NCBI GenBank assembly: GCA_003249025.1
Contig: QBMH01000020.1
Coordinates: forward strand, 1 to 37,401
Source of the DNA: Leptolyngbya sp.
Lineage (GTDB): Bacteria > Cyanobacteriota > Cyanobacteriia > Leptolyngbyales > Leptolyngbyaceae
Reading direction: 5' to 3'
DNA: 37,401 nucleotides
Positions 17,651 through 26,446 of the stretch are shown here, one piece after another. The position numbers and the translations under genes are program-made. Under the pieces are notes generated by a model. It saw nothing but the letters and a program-made list of their open reading frames with translations, ran no database searches and had not been told where the DNA came from. Within the stretch, counting starts at the first letter, position 1, and the number at the start of each line of letters is the position of its first letter.

Positions 17651-18184
17651 ATGTTCAACCTTCAAGCATGGTGTTCAAAGGGGCTGCTTGGAGCCTTGAT
17701 TATCCTTGCTGCCTGTACCGCGAACTCTCAGCCAGAACCTTACCAGCCAAGCTCAGTCATAAGAAAGACGGCTCAATCTAAGCCAGAATTAGCACGAGCA
17801 GTGCTCTCTGAAATCGGAACCGCCCAGCATTATGACCAATACCTGGGTAACATTGTTGACTTTGCATTTGCACCCGCCACCTATAAACCCAAATTTCATG
17901 CATGGCTGCAAGGAGTTTTGGCGCGAGAAGCAGGATGGAAACACGCGGAATCCAACTATATTGCGCGGCTAGAAGCTACCTTTTCAGAAGCAGAACTGAA
18001 AGAATTACTGACTCTATCCAAGCAACCCCTAGTAAAAAAATTGCTGCAAGCTGAGGTTCAAGCCTATGCGGATGCAGCCCCAGAACGGCGCAAACGGCTT
18101 GACAAGGTATGGAATGATTACAATTCAAGTCGAATTCCAATGCCACCAGAGGTGATGAAAGAAACCGAGCAGCCACGCAAATAA
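17651..18184 (+). CDS. Lipoprotein with DUF2059-like domain
   Basis: This 177-residue protein has a lipoprotein signal, with hydrophobic GLLGALIILAAC and lipobox cysteine C22. The mature part is helical, with LARAVLSEIGTAQHYDQYLGNIVD and FSEAELKELLTLSKQPLVKKLL, like DUF2059 proteins. AGGAGTGACCC precedes the ATG. It follows the VanY-like gene by 85 bases and may be in the same envelope-related unit. Biochemical role unknown. Confidence 0.75.
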   Translation: MFNLQAWCSKGLLGALIILAACTANSQPEPYQPSSVIRKTAQSKPELARAVLSEIGTAQHYDQYLGNIVDFAFAPATYKPKFHAWLQGVLAREAGWKHAESNYIARLEATFSEAELKELLTLSKQPLVKKLLQAEVQAYADAAPERRKRLDKVWNDYNSSRIPMPPEVMKETEQPRK

Positions 18185-18296
18185 AGTTGAAGTCATCCGT
18201 CTGATTTCAAGTCTACAAGCAGATTTAGCCTCAGTCATTCGCTACCGCTGCGTTTGTTGTTAGGCTGAATCAATCGCACATTACCAACCTTGCTGA

Positions 18297-18998
18297 ATGA
18301 GTCAGTTATCTCTTAATCTGGTTGCCATTTCTATCTTTGTGATCACCATGTCTGCGTTGCTGGGACCGCTGGTGCAGTTGTCTCCAGTCGTGCCCGCGAT
18401 CGCCACTGCAAGCGTTTTAGGATTGGCAGCACTGGATACTTTAAGTTGGCAGGGACGCGGCTCCACTTTGATGCTGGATTGGTTGGCGGGGTTTTCTGCC
18501 GAGCATCGGGCGCGGATTATTCGGCATGAAGCAGGGCATTTTTTGGTGGCTCGTCAGTTAGACATTCCCGTCACAGACTACACCCTCAGCGCTTGGGAAG
18601 CTTTGAAAAAGGGGCATCCAGGGCAAGGTGGCGTTCAATTTGATACCCAAGTTTTAGATGCAGAATTGCAGCAGGGTAAGCTATCGGCACAAATGCTTGA
18701 CCGCCTCTGCACGATTTGGATGGCGGGAGGAGCAGCGGAAGCGATGATCTATGGCACTGCGGAAGGAGGCGAGGACGATCGCGGAAAACTGCGTGCCCTG
18801 CTAGCCCAAATTCGCTTTTCAGCCGCCGACACTCAACAAAAAGAGCGGGTTTCTGTCTTACGGGCTAAAACTTTACTAGAAACCAATTGGGTTGCCTATG
18901 AAGCGCTAGTGGCTGCAATGGAGCGGCGAGACCCTGTAGAGGACTGCGATCGCATTATCACTTCTGCGATCGCAGCCACAGAAAGTCCCTCAGTCTAA
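18297..18998 (+). CDS. FtsH-like M41 peptidase without AAA domain
   Basis: The 233-residue protein has two N-terminal hydrophobic helices (about 7-28 and 32-48), then an M41-like zinc peptidase domain with IIRHEAGHFLVARQL (HEAGH at 77-81). MAGGAAEAMIYG and the acidic GGEDDRGKL segment correspond to the third-ligand region of FtsH. The AAA+ ATPase module of FtsH is missing, so it cannot unfold proteins by itself and may act on loose substrates or with another FtsH. The family is common in cyanobacteria. No Shine-Dalgarno is obvious before the ATG. Confidence 0.83.
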   Translation: MSQLSLNLVAISIFVITMSALLGPLVQLSPVVPAIATASVLGLAALDTLSWQGRGSTLMLDWLAGFSAEHRARIIRHEAGHFLVARQLDIPVTDYTLSAWEALKKGHPGQGGVQFDTQVLDAELQQGKLSAQMLDRLCTIWMAGGAAEAMIYGTAEGGEDDRGKLRALLAQIRFSAADTQQKERVSVLRAKTLLETNWVAYEALVAAMERRDPVEDCDRIITSAIAATESPSV

Positions 18999-19105
18999 AT
19001 AATTTTTAAGATGATGAAAAGCGCGTCTTGAGAGGAACACGCTACAGTAGTGGGAGCCAATGACACAATCGTAAGCGCTAGAACCATTGGAGGAGACGAC
19101 CTGAA

Positions 19106-19486
19106 ATGAATCAATCAAAACTGGAATTCACTCGCTATTCTGTTTACTATCTTCTAGGTGGGCTAATCGCCGCAGCGATTCCTTGCTTCACGACTGTTTC
19201 GGTTCAGGCTCAAATCGCTGCCCCAATACAAGACTCACGGGCAAAAGACGATGCCAATTTCTTCTCTGGGCAGTCTGGAGATGCAAAGAATAGCTTTACA
19301 AACCTCATGCTTCGCGCCTTACAAGGTCCTTCTGTGAGCGCTGAAGAATTTGCCTCCGATAAACGGGAAAGTCTAGATAAAGAAACCGCTAACTTTCGCA
19401 AACAGCAGGCAGATCGCCTCCGGCAACAAGCGCCTCAATCGACTACACCCGCCGTCTTAGAAGTAGGCACTCCCAAATCTAATTAG
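19106..19486 (+). CDS. Secreted hypothetical protein
   Basis: This 126-residue protein starts with GGAGGAG about ten bases upstream. Residues 15-36 form a signal peptide, probably cut after VQA. The mature part is polar, glutamine-rich and probably helical or disordered (SLDKETANFRKQQADRLRQQ). No domain is recognised. Location between other envelope proteins suggests a periplasmic product. Confidence 0.65.
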   Translation: MNQSKLEFTRYSVYYLLGGLIAAAIPCFTTVSVQAQIAAPIQDSRAKDDANFFSGQSGDAKNSFTNLMLRALQGPSVSAEEFASDKRESLDKETANFRKQQADRLRQQAPQSTTPAVLEVGTPKSN

Positions 19487-19549
19487 TGACATCCCAAAAA
19501 GCAACTGATAGGCTGGATGCGAATACTTTCTCTGTGTGAGGTATATTGC

Positions 19550-19981
19550 ATGAAAATTCAAAAAGCCCATTGGATTTTTGTCTCAGCTTTAGTGGTTGGA
19601 TGCGGAATTGATAGTTTTGGGATGACCAATGCTGCGATCGCGGTGCCATTAGAAGCCGTATCTGCTCAAGCTGCGCCGATTGAACTCGCTCAAGCAACCA
19701 CCGTTTGTCGGCGGATTTTGCCAACTCCCGCACTCATTAGAACGAACGGAGTTTTGCTGCGTTCCCAAGCCTCTAGAAATAGCAAAATTGCCGGAATCGG
19801 TTACGCCCCCGGTGAAAAATTCGATACCGCTCTGAATGTACGCAAATCCAGTGATGGGTTAGTCTGGCTGGAAGTGAAGGGTCCTCGTGCAGGGTGGGTT
19901 TGGGCAGGTAATGGCAACAAGGCGACCAGCATTAGTGATCTAAGTGGCAGCAAGATTACTAATATTGGTGTCTGCCTGTAA
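19550..19981 (+). CDS. Secreted SH3-like domain protein
   Basis: The ATG at 19550 has GAGG eight bases upstream and opens a signal peptide (MKIQKAHWIFVSALVVGCG) ending near the AIA/VSAQA region. The mature part holds a bacterial SH3 domain: GVLLRSQASRNSKIAGIGYAP, FDTALNVRKSSDGLVWLEVK and GPRAGWVWAGN. Such domains bind cell-wall or protein ligands. An upstream in-frame ATG at 19517 would prepend residues that spoil the signal peptide. Two cysteines (in TVCRR and GVCL) could form a disulfide. Confidence 0.8.
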   Translation: MKIQKAHWIFVSALVVGCGIDSFGMTNAAIAVPLEAVSAQAAPIELAQATTVCRRILPTPALIRTNGVLLRSQASRNSKIAGIGYAPGEKFDTALNVRKSSDGLVWLEVKGPRAGWVWAGNGNKATSISDLSGSKITNIGVCL

Positions 19982-19997
19982 GAAGTCCTGCAATTTT

Positions 19998-20048
19998 CAC
20001 CCTAGTCCTCTCCCACTGGGAGAAGGCTAGGGTGAGGGTAGTTTTTTT
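19998..20048 (+). terminator. Strong hairpin terminator, repeat-derived
   Basis: CACCCTAG (19998-20005) pairs with CTAGGGTG (20027-20034), and CTCCCA pairs with TGGGAG inside, followed by seven Ts (20042-20048). The stem belongs to the widespread CCCTAGCCCTCTCCCA repeat type. It should end transcription of the SH3 gene. On the other strand the convergent kinase gene reads its last six codons and stop from this same hairpin. Confidence 0.75.
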
Positions 20049-22405
20049 GGTGTGGTTGCCGTGGGGAAACGCGGGTTTAACGGGGTAAATAGATACCGCT
20101 TCGTAGAGCCTATCGTGAGTGGTGCAACGGTGATATAGCTCGGTGCTTGACCGCGATCGCGCTTTACCTGAAAGCTGACCATTCCCTTGGCTCCGGCTAC
20201 TGAAAAACCAGGCTTCGATAGGGCGCGATATACTCCATCCCGCGTCGGATCTTGGTTTAAGCCTTTAATCAGAGCTTGAGTGGCATCATAGGCAAGGGCA
20301 GTGCGCCAGCTGAGCAGGTCTTTTTGCCCCCAAAGTCTTGTAGCTTGCTGTAAAAATGGCGTGTTAGTCACATCTACGGGCACTGCCAGCACAATTCCCA
20401 CCGCTTTCTCTTTGGCAATTTTAGGAACTCGTGGAGTAAACATGCTGTCTCCACCCAAAATGGGGATTCGTCGGTTGGCGCTTTCAATCACACGAATGGC
20501 TTTATCCATCACTTCATTGTCGGGTGCCAACATTAGCACTTCGGCTTTGTTGGCGATCGCCCGATTAACGCTATCTTCCGCATCAAAATCAGGGCGGGAC
20601 AAGTCGATTTCTTCCGTTATCGCCACATCGGTCACCCCGCTATAATCCAGCGCCGTTTTAAACTCCCTAGTTAGCGACTGGCTATATTGACTATTCGGAT
20701 TGGAGAAAATGACTACTCGGCGTTTTCGCAAAACACTGACCATATAGTCTTTCAACGCTCTCGCGGTTTGCTGATCAGTTGGCATCGTCCGAAAAATATG
20801 GTCGCCAATCTCTCCGAGCTTCATGGCTGAACTGACTGGCGCAATCATCACCAGTTGCTGATCTTGGTAAACCTGGGCAGCGGCAAAACTGGTGTCACTG
20901 GTGCCATGTCCGATCACTCCCAGCAGGTTGGGATCTTTTGCCAAACTCTCCGCCACTTGTTGGGCAACCTCACGCTGATTGCTGTCATCCGCGATCGCGA
21001 CCTTCAGGGGCACACCCCGAATTCCTCCCGATTGATTGATTTCATTCTGGGCGGCTGCCACACCCCGCAAAATCTCCTGAGCAGAATCTAACGTATTACT
21101 CAACGGCACGGCGGCGGCAATTAAATAGGCTTTATTGTCTCCAATCCGAGCATTGTTTAAGTAGATCAGGGTTTCAGGATCGCTAGGATTTTCTGACCGA
21201 GCGGCTTCTAAGGCAGCAACGGCTTTGTCATAATTTCCGGCGGCGATGTGATCAATTCCTTGCTGCTTTTGAGGATTGGACGACCACCGATTAAGTTGTT
21301 TACTCCCCGTACTAATGCGATCGCTATCTAGAGAAGCCCCCAGTGGTGTGCTCTGGCTTGCTTGCCACGGGAGATTGTTAGGAGAATCAGACAAACTGCG
21401 AACTAAAACTGCGACTGCCAAAGTTCCCACGATAGCAAGACCCATTCGAGCGAGGGATGACTTGTTGGAAGTCGTAAACATCCGGGTTATCTGGCTAGAA
21501 TTTCCACTCGATAGGGTAGGTTCACTGATTAAAGTGGTGGGAGGTGATTCTGTTGGTGAACTGGTTAATAAAGTAGGAGCCGCTGAAATTACCTTTCGTA
21601 ACGCTTGCAGTGCTTCACTGGCGGAGTGAAAACGCTCCATAAAATGAAAGCGCGTCATTTTATGAAGTATGGTAGCTAGTTCGTCGCTGGCGATCGCCTG
21701 ATCTTGCCAAATCAACTCAGACGTTTCATAGTCATGGGGCAATTGGGTTGGATGAATTCCTGTTAAGGCTTGAATCCCAACCATTCCGAGGGAATATAAA
21801 TCACTGCTGAAGCGGGGTCGCCCCAAGCATTGCTCACTCGCCGCATAGCCCGTGGTGTAGATTGGCATACTTAAGCTAGTTTCACCCGTCGCTTCGGCAA
21901 CCGTATTTCCAATCGTTTTAACGGCTCCAAAATCAATTAGAACGAGCTTGCTGTCTTGGCGACGGCGAATTAAATTGGCAGGTTTGATATCTCGATGAAT
22001 CACCCCTTGAGCATGAACATATTCCAAAATACTCAAAACATCTTCCAGTAAAGGAACTACTTCCACTTCACTCAGTTGAATCCCTCTAGCCAGTTCCGTG
22101 CTAAGCGTGTTCCCCTCAATAAATTCTTGAACTAAATAAAACTGCTGGTTTTCCTCAAAATATGCCAGCAAACGGGGAATCTGGTCATGCTTACCTAACT
22201 GCTCCAAGGTTTCGGCTTCTGCCTGAAATAAGCGCCTGACCTGTTGCAAAACAATAGTATCGCTGCTATTGAAGGTCAAATGCTTAAGAACACAACGAGG
22301 ATTGCCAGGTCGCTGAGTATCTTCTGCAATATAGGTATGCCCAAATCCACCGGAGCCTAAAACCTCAATGACCCTGTAGCGTGCACCAATCAGTTCACCT
22401 ATCAT
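20027..22405 (-). CDS. Receptor-like Ser/Thr kinase with SBP domain
   Basis: The 792-residue protein joins a cytoplasmic Hanks-type kinase to an outside ligand-binding domain. Numbered from the ATG at 22405: glycine loop GSGGFG 17-22, K41, HRD 137-139, DFG 158-160, Ser/Thr/Pro-rich linker, single membrane helix about 320-338, TPR-like pair 382-422, then a type I periplasmic binding fold (about 425-782) of the branched-chain amino-acid family (LRGVAAAQNEINQSGGIRG, GVIGHGTSDTSFAAAQVYQ, RTALAYDATQALIKGL). It probably reports a small periplasmic ligand, likely amino-acid-like, by phosphorylation. A GTG three codons upstream is possible. The C-terminus is encoded by a repeat hairpin. Confidence 0.92.
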   Translation of the reverse strand: MIGELIGARYRVIEVLGSGGFGHTYIAEDTQRPGNPRCVLKHLTFNSSDTIVLQQVRRLFQAEAETLEQLGKHDQIPRLLAYFEENQQFYLVQEFIEGNTLSTELARGIQLSEVEVVPLLEDVLSILEYVHAQGVIHRDIKPANLIRRRQDSKLVLIDFGAVKTIGNTVAEATGETSLSMPIYTTGYAASEQCLGRPRFSSDLYSLGMVGIQALTGIHPTQLPHDYETSELIWQDQAIASDELATILHKMTRFHFMERFHSASEALQALRKVISAAPTLLTSSPTESPPTTLISEPTLSSGNSSQITRMFTTSNKSSLARMGLAIVGTLAVAVLVRSLSDSPNNLPWQASQSTPLGASLDSDRISTGSKQLNRWSSNPQKQQGIDHIAAGNYDKAVAALEAARSENPSDPETLIYLNNARIGDNKAYLIAAAVPLSNTLDSAQEILRGVAAAQNEINQSGGIRGVPLKVAIADDSNQREVAQQVAESLAKDPNLLGVIGHGTSDTSFAAAQVYQDQQLVMIAPVSSAMKLGEIGDHIFRTMPTDQQTARALKDYMVSVLRKRRVVIFSNPNSQYSQSLTREFKTALDYSGVTDVAITEEIDLSRPDFDAEDSVNRAIANKAEVLMLAPDNEVMDKAIRVIESANRRIPILGGDSMFTPRVPKIAKEKAVGIVLAVPVDVTNTPFLQQATRLWGQKDLLSWRTALAYDATQALIKGLNQDPTRDGVYRALSKPGFSVAGAKGMVSFQVKRDRGQAPSYITVAPLTIGSTKRYLFTPLNPRFPTATTPKKLPSP

Positions 22406-22561
22406 CGTATTCACGGAGTGCAGCAGAATGATGCTTCTGCCAGCGAAGCGCTTGTTGTAAAGGACTCTATCGCAACTTTACGTATACTGCCAGCATTAAA
22501 AGGCTAGTTTATCAGACTACTATGAATCCTAGACAACGATGCCGTGCAACCCCTCCTCGTA

Positions 22562-23428
22562 ATGAACCCAATTTCTTTAGAGTTAGACCACCAGATTCGT
22601 GCGATCGTTCGGCACTGTGGGCTGCAAATTATTCAGATGGCGAGTAAAAAGTTCGAGGTTTTTGAAAAGGGACCTGAAGATTACGTGACAACCATTGATC
22701 AAGCACTGGACGCACAGCTTTCGGCAGGGTTTTCTGATCTATTTCCCACGGATGGGGTGATTACGGAGGAAGATATTCAGTCGCGCCAACAGTTTTATCA
22801 ACAGTACGATCGCCTGTGGTGCATCGATCCCTTAGATGGCACGGAAGATTTTATCAAGGGACGAAGCAATTACTCAGTGATGGTAGGGTTGCTAGAACAT
22901 TATCAACCGATCGCGGGTTGGATTTACGCGCCCGTGTATGACCAACTGTATTATGGCGGTGTCGATTGGGGGCTATTTCAAACTTCAGCGGATGGGGCAC
23001 CGATGCCTTTGGCGATCGCGCCCCAAAGATTTTCAGCGTTTTCAGCCGAATCCTGCCGGATCATGATTGGGCACCGAGATCAAACACGCTATGGAGCCGC
23101 GATCGCCCGTCAAATTCCCAATGTGGAGTTTTCCTCCATTGGCAGTTTTGGTTTAAAGGTATTAGAAGTAATTACCGGGAATGTAGGGCTATATCTTTAC
23201 CTCAATGGACGAGTTAAATTGTGGGATACAGTGGGTCCCTTAGCGCTGGCAAAAGCGGCAGGACTCACCTGTTGTACGCTGGAAGGAGAGCCAATCCGAT
23301 TTTCGCCCGATGCCATTGATCCCGATACGCTTGCTCATCATCAGTCCATTGTGATTGGCTGGTCAGATTATGTGGACGCATTCCGACCCAAGCTAGAACT
23401 GGCTGTGAAGCAGGTTGGGGAAAAGTGA
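22562..23428 (+). CDS. Inositol monophosphatase-family phosphatase
   Basis: The 288-residue Mg-dependent phosphatase has DYVTTIDQALD, ITEED (metal ligands), IDPLDGTEDFIKG and, near the end, the VKLWDTVGPLALAKAAG motif. Members hydrolyse inositol phosphates, histidinol phosphate, PAP or fructose bisphosphate; the ITEED and DPLDGTEDF forms are shared by several, so substrate is open. The ATG at 22562 is chosen over a GTG at 22544, neither having a good Shine-Dalgarno. It is divergent from the receptor kinase across about 150 bases. Confidence 0.85.
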   Translation: MNPISLELDHQIRAIVRHCGLQIIQMASKKFEVFEKGPEDYVTTIDQALDAQLSAGFSDLFPTDGVITEEDIQSRQQFYQQYDRLWCIDPLDGTEDFIKGRSNYSVMVGLLEHYQPIAGWIYAPVYDQLYYGGVDWGLFQTSADGAPMPLAIAPQRFSAFSAESCRIMIGHRDQTRYGAAIARQIPNVEFSSIGSFGLKVLEVITGNVGLYLYLNGRVKLWDTVGPLALAKAAGLTCCTLEGEPIRFSPDAIDPDTLAHHQSIVIGWSDYVDAFRPKLELAVKQVGEK

Positions 23429-23616
23429 GCGTTGCACGTCCTGCAAGACTGTTTATACTAATAACTTCCTTATCTTTGCTTTCATCCATCGAAACGGTTT
23501 TGGAAATGCTTAAATTAAGTGACCTGACGGCTATTTGAATAATCAAGTGTCGTTATTCACCGGTTCAAGATTGCTAGTATTTTTGAAGCCCCATTATTCT
23601 ATTTCAACCATTTTTC

Positions 23617-24309
23617 ATGCAGACCGAAGCGTTTAGTGAGCTTTTTCCCCTATTAGCGGCTGCCAATCCAGAAACCTTGGAGTGGCTACTATCTGTTGCT
23701 GTTGAACATGAATATCCTGCTAATCGGGCAGTGCTGATGGAAGACGCATGGGGAAATGCGGTGTATTTCATTGTGTCTGGCTGGGTTAAAGTGCGTCGAT
23801 TATCGGGTTCTGGCGAAGATAATGTGGTTACTCTCGCTATTTTAGGCAAGGGTGATTTCTTTGGGGAAATGGCAATTTTAGACGAGTCGCCGCGATCGAC
23901 GGATGTCAGTGCCCTCTCTAGCGTGAAGCTGATCAGCATTTCAGCTCAGCGATTTATCCAAACCTTGTTCAAAGATCCTCAACTGCATCACCGCATGTTG
24001 CAGCTAATGGTGAGACGATTACGGCAAACCAACATTCGGTTTCAACTGCGCCACAAACCGCCTGCGGTGAAGCTGGCAAACACATTGGTAGCACTGGGTG
24101 AAAATTATGGGCAGGACTCCAATAACGGCACTGAAATTTTTAATATTCCACCCAAAGACTTAGCAGATGTGAGCGATATTGGGGTGGAAGAGACCTCCAA
24201 AATTATGGAAAAGCTAGATAGCAAAGGGTGGATTAAGATCGACCATGCCAATCAATCCATGCATTTGATTAATATGAAGCAACTGATGCATTTAGCAGGC
24301 AAAGTTTAG
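23617..24309 (+). CDS. CRP/FNR-family regulator, atypical HTH
   Basis: The 230-residue protein has an N-terminal cyclic-nucleotide-binding domain with a good phosphate-binding cassette, FGEMAILDESPRSTDV (82-97), containing the E and R that hold the cyclic phosphate in CRP. A long dimer helix follows (about 108-135), then a winged helix. The recognition helix (GVEETSKIMEKLDSKGWIKI) lacks the usual RETVSR pattern, so the DNA target may differ from a standard TGTGA site. A 188-base leader precedes the gene. The effector, likely cAMP or another cyclic nucleotide, is inferred. Confidence 0.87.
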   Translation: MQTEAFSELFPLLAAANPETLEWLLSVAVEHEYPANRAVLMEDAWGNAVYFIVSGWVKVRRLSGSGEDNVVTLAILGKGDFFGEMAILDESPRSTDVSALSSVKLISISAQRFIQTLFKDPQLHHRMLQLMVRRLRQTNIRFQLRHKPPAVKLANTLVALGENYGQDSNNGTEIFNIPPKDLADVSDIGVEETSKIMEKLDSKGWIKIDHANQSMHLINMKQLMHLAGKV

Positions 24310-24359
24310 AGAACTTCTTGTAAAGTAATATTACCGTTGCTAGAAAAGCGCTACTACTG

Positions 24360-26246
24360 ATGAATCGAGAAACCTGGGAACGTGAGGCAGGGGAGCAGTT
24401 CGATCGCCCAAACCCGTCTAAGGTTCATCCTGATCTGGATAAGGACTTGGAGGGCGCGATGCCCGAAGGGATCGTGTCACGAATTGCCACCATTCCTCAC
24501 CCTTTCCAGATGCAGTATCAGGTTGCGATGTCTCAACCTGATACTCATTTATTTGAAGTGACTTTATCGATTAGCGATTGGCAACCAGAGGTAGCGCTTA
24601 ACTTAAAGATGCCCGTCTGGACTCCAGGCTCCTACCTGATTCGAGAATATGCCCGCCATCTACAAAACTTTAGCGCCGTTAGCTCCGCAAATTCTCCCTT
24701 GCCTTGGCATAAGGTGGGTAAAAACCACTGGCAGATTGATCCTCAAGACAATACGGCGATCACAATCTCCTACCAAATTTATGCTAACGAACTGTCTGTG
24801 CGGACTAACCATTTGGATAGCTCCCATGGCTACTTCAATGGTGCAGCGCTATTTTTCTACATTCCTGAATATCAGCAACAGCCAATTCAGGTGAAGATCA
24901 TTCCTCCCAAACCAGATTGGCAAGTCACTACAACGTTGCCAGTCATTGCTGAAGCGGCGAATACGTTTGAGGCGATCGATTTTGATACGCTAGTCGATAG
25001 TCCCTTTGAGATTGGCAACCATCAACTCTTTGAGTTTGAAGCGCTCGGAAAACCCCACCAGCTTGCTGTGTATAGAGAGGGCAATTTAGAGAGCGATCGC
25101 CTGATTCACGACATTCAACGCATCATTCAAGTCGAAGCCAATCTGTTCGGTGGCTTACCCTACGATCGCTACTTGTTTTTGCTGCACCTTGCATCCCATG
25201 GCTTTGGTGGATTAGAGCATAAAAACAGTTGCTCCCTAATCTATCAGCGCTTCGGTTTCCGCAATAAAGACAAATACGATCGCTTCATTCAACTGGTTGC
25301 CCACGAATTTTTTCACCTATGGAACGTTAAGCGTATTCGTCCGAAAGGGCTGGAAGTCTTTGATTATGAACAGGAAAACTACACGCCTTCTCTTTGGTTT
25401 AGCGAAGGAACCACCAGCTATTACGACTTGATCATTCCCTATCGAGCCGGTATCTACGATATTCGCACCTATCTCAATTCTCTTAGCAAGGAGATCAGTC
25501 GCTTCCAGACCACTCCCGGAAGATTGGTACAGCCACTCGCGGAGTCTAGCTTTGATGCTTGGGTCAAACTCTATCGGCAGGATGCCAACAGCCCAAACAC
25601 CCAGATGTCTTACTATCTCAAAGGCGAAATGGTGTCGTTGCTGCTGGATTTATTGATTCGATCGCGCCATAGCAACAAGCGATCGTTTGATGATGTGTTG
25701 CGTTTATTGTGGGAACAATTTGGCAAATCAGAAATTGGCTTTACGCCAGAACACCTTCAACAAACGATTGAATCCGTGGCAGGTCTAGACCTGAGCGATT
25801 TCTTCCATCACACGCTCCACACCACCGAAGAACTGCCGTTTAACCAATATCTAGAGCCGTTTGGAATGCACCTGTTGCCTGATCGGGATGACAGCCTCCC
25901 AGTTCTGGGTCTAACCCTGAAAAACGAACATGGACGTGAGGTGATCAAGTTTGTGGAAGGTGGCTCTGCTGCTCAGCAGGTTGGTATTGATGCAGGCGAT
26001 GAACTGCTGGCAATCAACGGCATTCGCATCAGTGCTGATCAATTGAGCGATCGCCTGCGTGACTATCAATCCGGTGACTCGCTGCAAGTTGCCTGGTTTC
26101 ATCAAGATGAATTGCGCCAAGCAGCGCTAACCCTGGCAGCGCCTCGCCCCACCCGCTTTCAACTCATTCCCTGCGATCGCCCCACTCGCAAACAAGAGCA
26201 ACTTTTCCACGGTTGGCTGGGCGTGTCTTTGGGCGAGATTATGTAG
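24360..26246 (+). CDS. M61 family metallopeptidase with PDZ domain
   Basis: The 628-residue zinc peptidase belongs to the M61 (glycyl aminopeptidase) family. The N-terminal beta domain is followed by a thermolysin-like domain with HEFFH (315-319), the WNVKRIRP extension, and LWFSEGTTSYY carrying the third zinc ligand E349. A PDZ domain follows (about 515-600), with GGSAAQQVGIDAGDELLAING. No signal peptide is seen, so it is probably cytoplasmic. The first 35 residues are polar and not conserved in my memory of the family; a later start near 24459 cannot be excluded. Confidence 0.9.
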   Translation: MNRETWEREAGEQFDRPNPSKVHPDLDKDLEGAMPEGIVSRIATIPHPFQMQYQVAMSQPDTHLFEVTLSISDWQPEVALNLKMPVWTPGSYLIREYARHLQNFSAVSSANSPLPWHKVGKNHWQIDPQDNTAITISYQIYANELSVRTNHLDSSHGYFNGAALFFYIPEYQQQPIQVKIIPPKPDWQVTTTLPVIAEAANTFEAIDFDTLVDSPFEIGNHQLFEFEALGKPHQLAVYREGNLESDRLIHDIQRIIQVEANLFGGLPYDRYLFLLHLASHGFGGLEHKNSCSLIYQRFGFRNKDKYDRFIQLVAHEFFHLWNVKRIRPKGLEVFDYEQENYTPSLWFSEGTTSYYDLIIPYRAGIYDIRTYLNSLSKEISRFQTTPGRLVQPLAESSFDAWVKLYRQDANSPNTQMSYYLKGEMVSLLLDLLIRSRHSNKRSFDDVLRLLWEQFGKSEIGFTPEHLQQTIESVAGLDLSDFFHHTLHTTEELPFNQYLEPFGMHLLPDRDDSLPVLGLTLKNEHGREVIKFVEGGSAAQQVGIDAGDELLAINGIRISADQLSDRLRDYQSGDSLQVAWFHQDELRQAALTLAAPRPTRFQLIPCDRPTRKQEQLFHGWLGVSLGEIM

Positions 26247-26279
26247 ATACAATTCATCAACGGTTTGTTGATATTAGAA

Positions 26280-26366
26280 CGGAGAGAGAGGGATTCGAAC
26301 CCTCGTTAAAGTTACCCCTAAACAGCATTTCCAGTGCTGCGCCTTCAACCACTCGGCCATCTCTCC
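26280..26366 (-). tRNA. tRNA-Ser (GGA anticodon)
   Basis: On the minus strand GGAGAGA (acceptor 5' arm) pairs with TCTCTCC, followed by discriminator G. The D-arm reads GGCCGAGTGGTTGAAGGC, the anticodon stem CAGCA/TGCTG encloses CT-GGA-AA with the anticodon at 26330-26332, a long variable arm follows as in class II tRNA, and GGTTCGAATCC is the T-loop. It decodes UCC/UCU. CCA is not encoded. It is 33 bases after the M61 stop on the opposite strand. Confidence 0.97.
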
Positions 26367-26446
26367 AAAAGGTTGTGCTGTGTAAACAGCCGTGAGAGAA
26401 CTATATTAGCAAAACAAGTGTCATTTTGGTAACAAAGACTGAATTC

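Noticed and set aside
26280-26366. tRNA-Ser as an integration site
   Set aside because: No integrase and no repeated tRNA end nearby, and both flanks are core genes.
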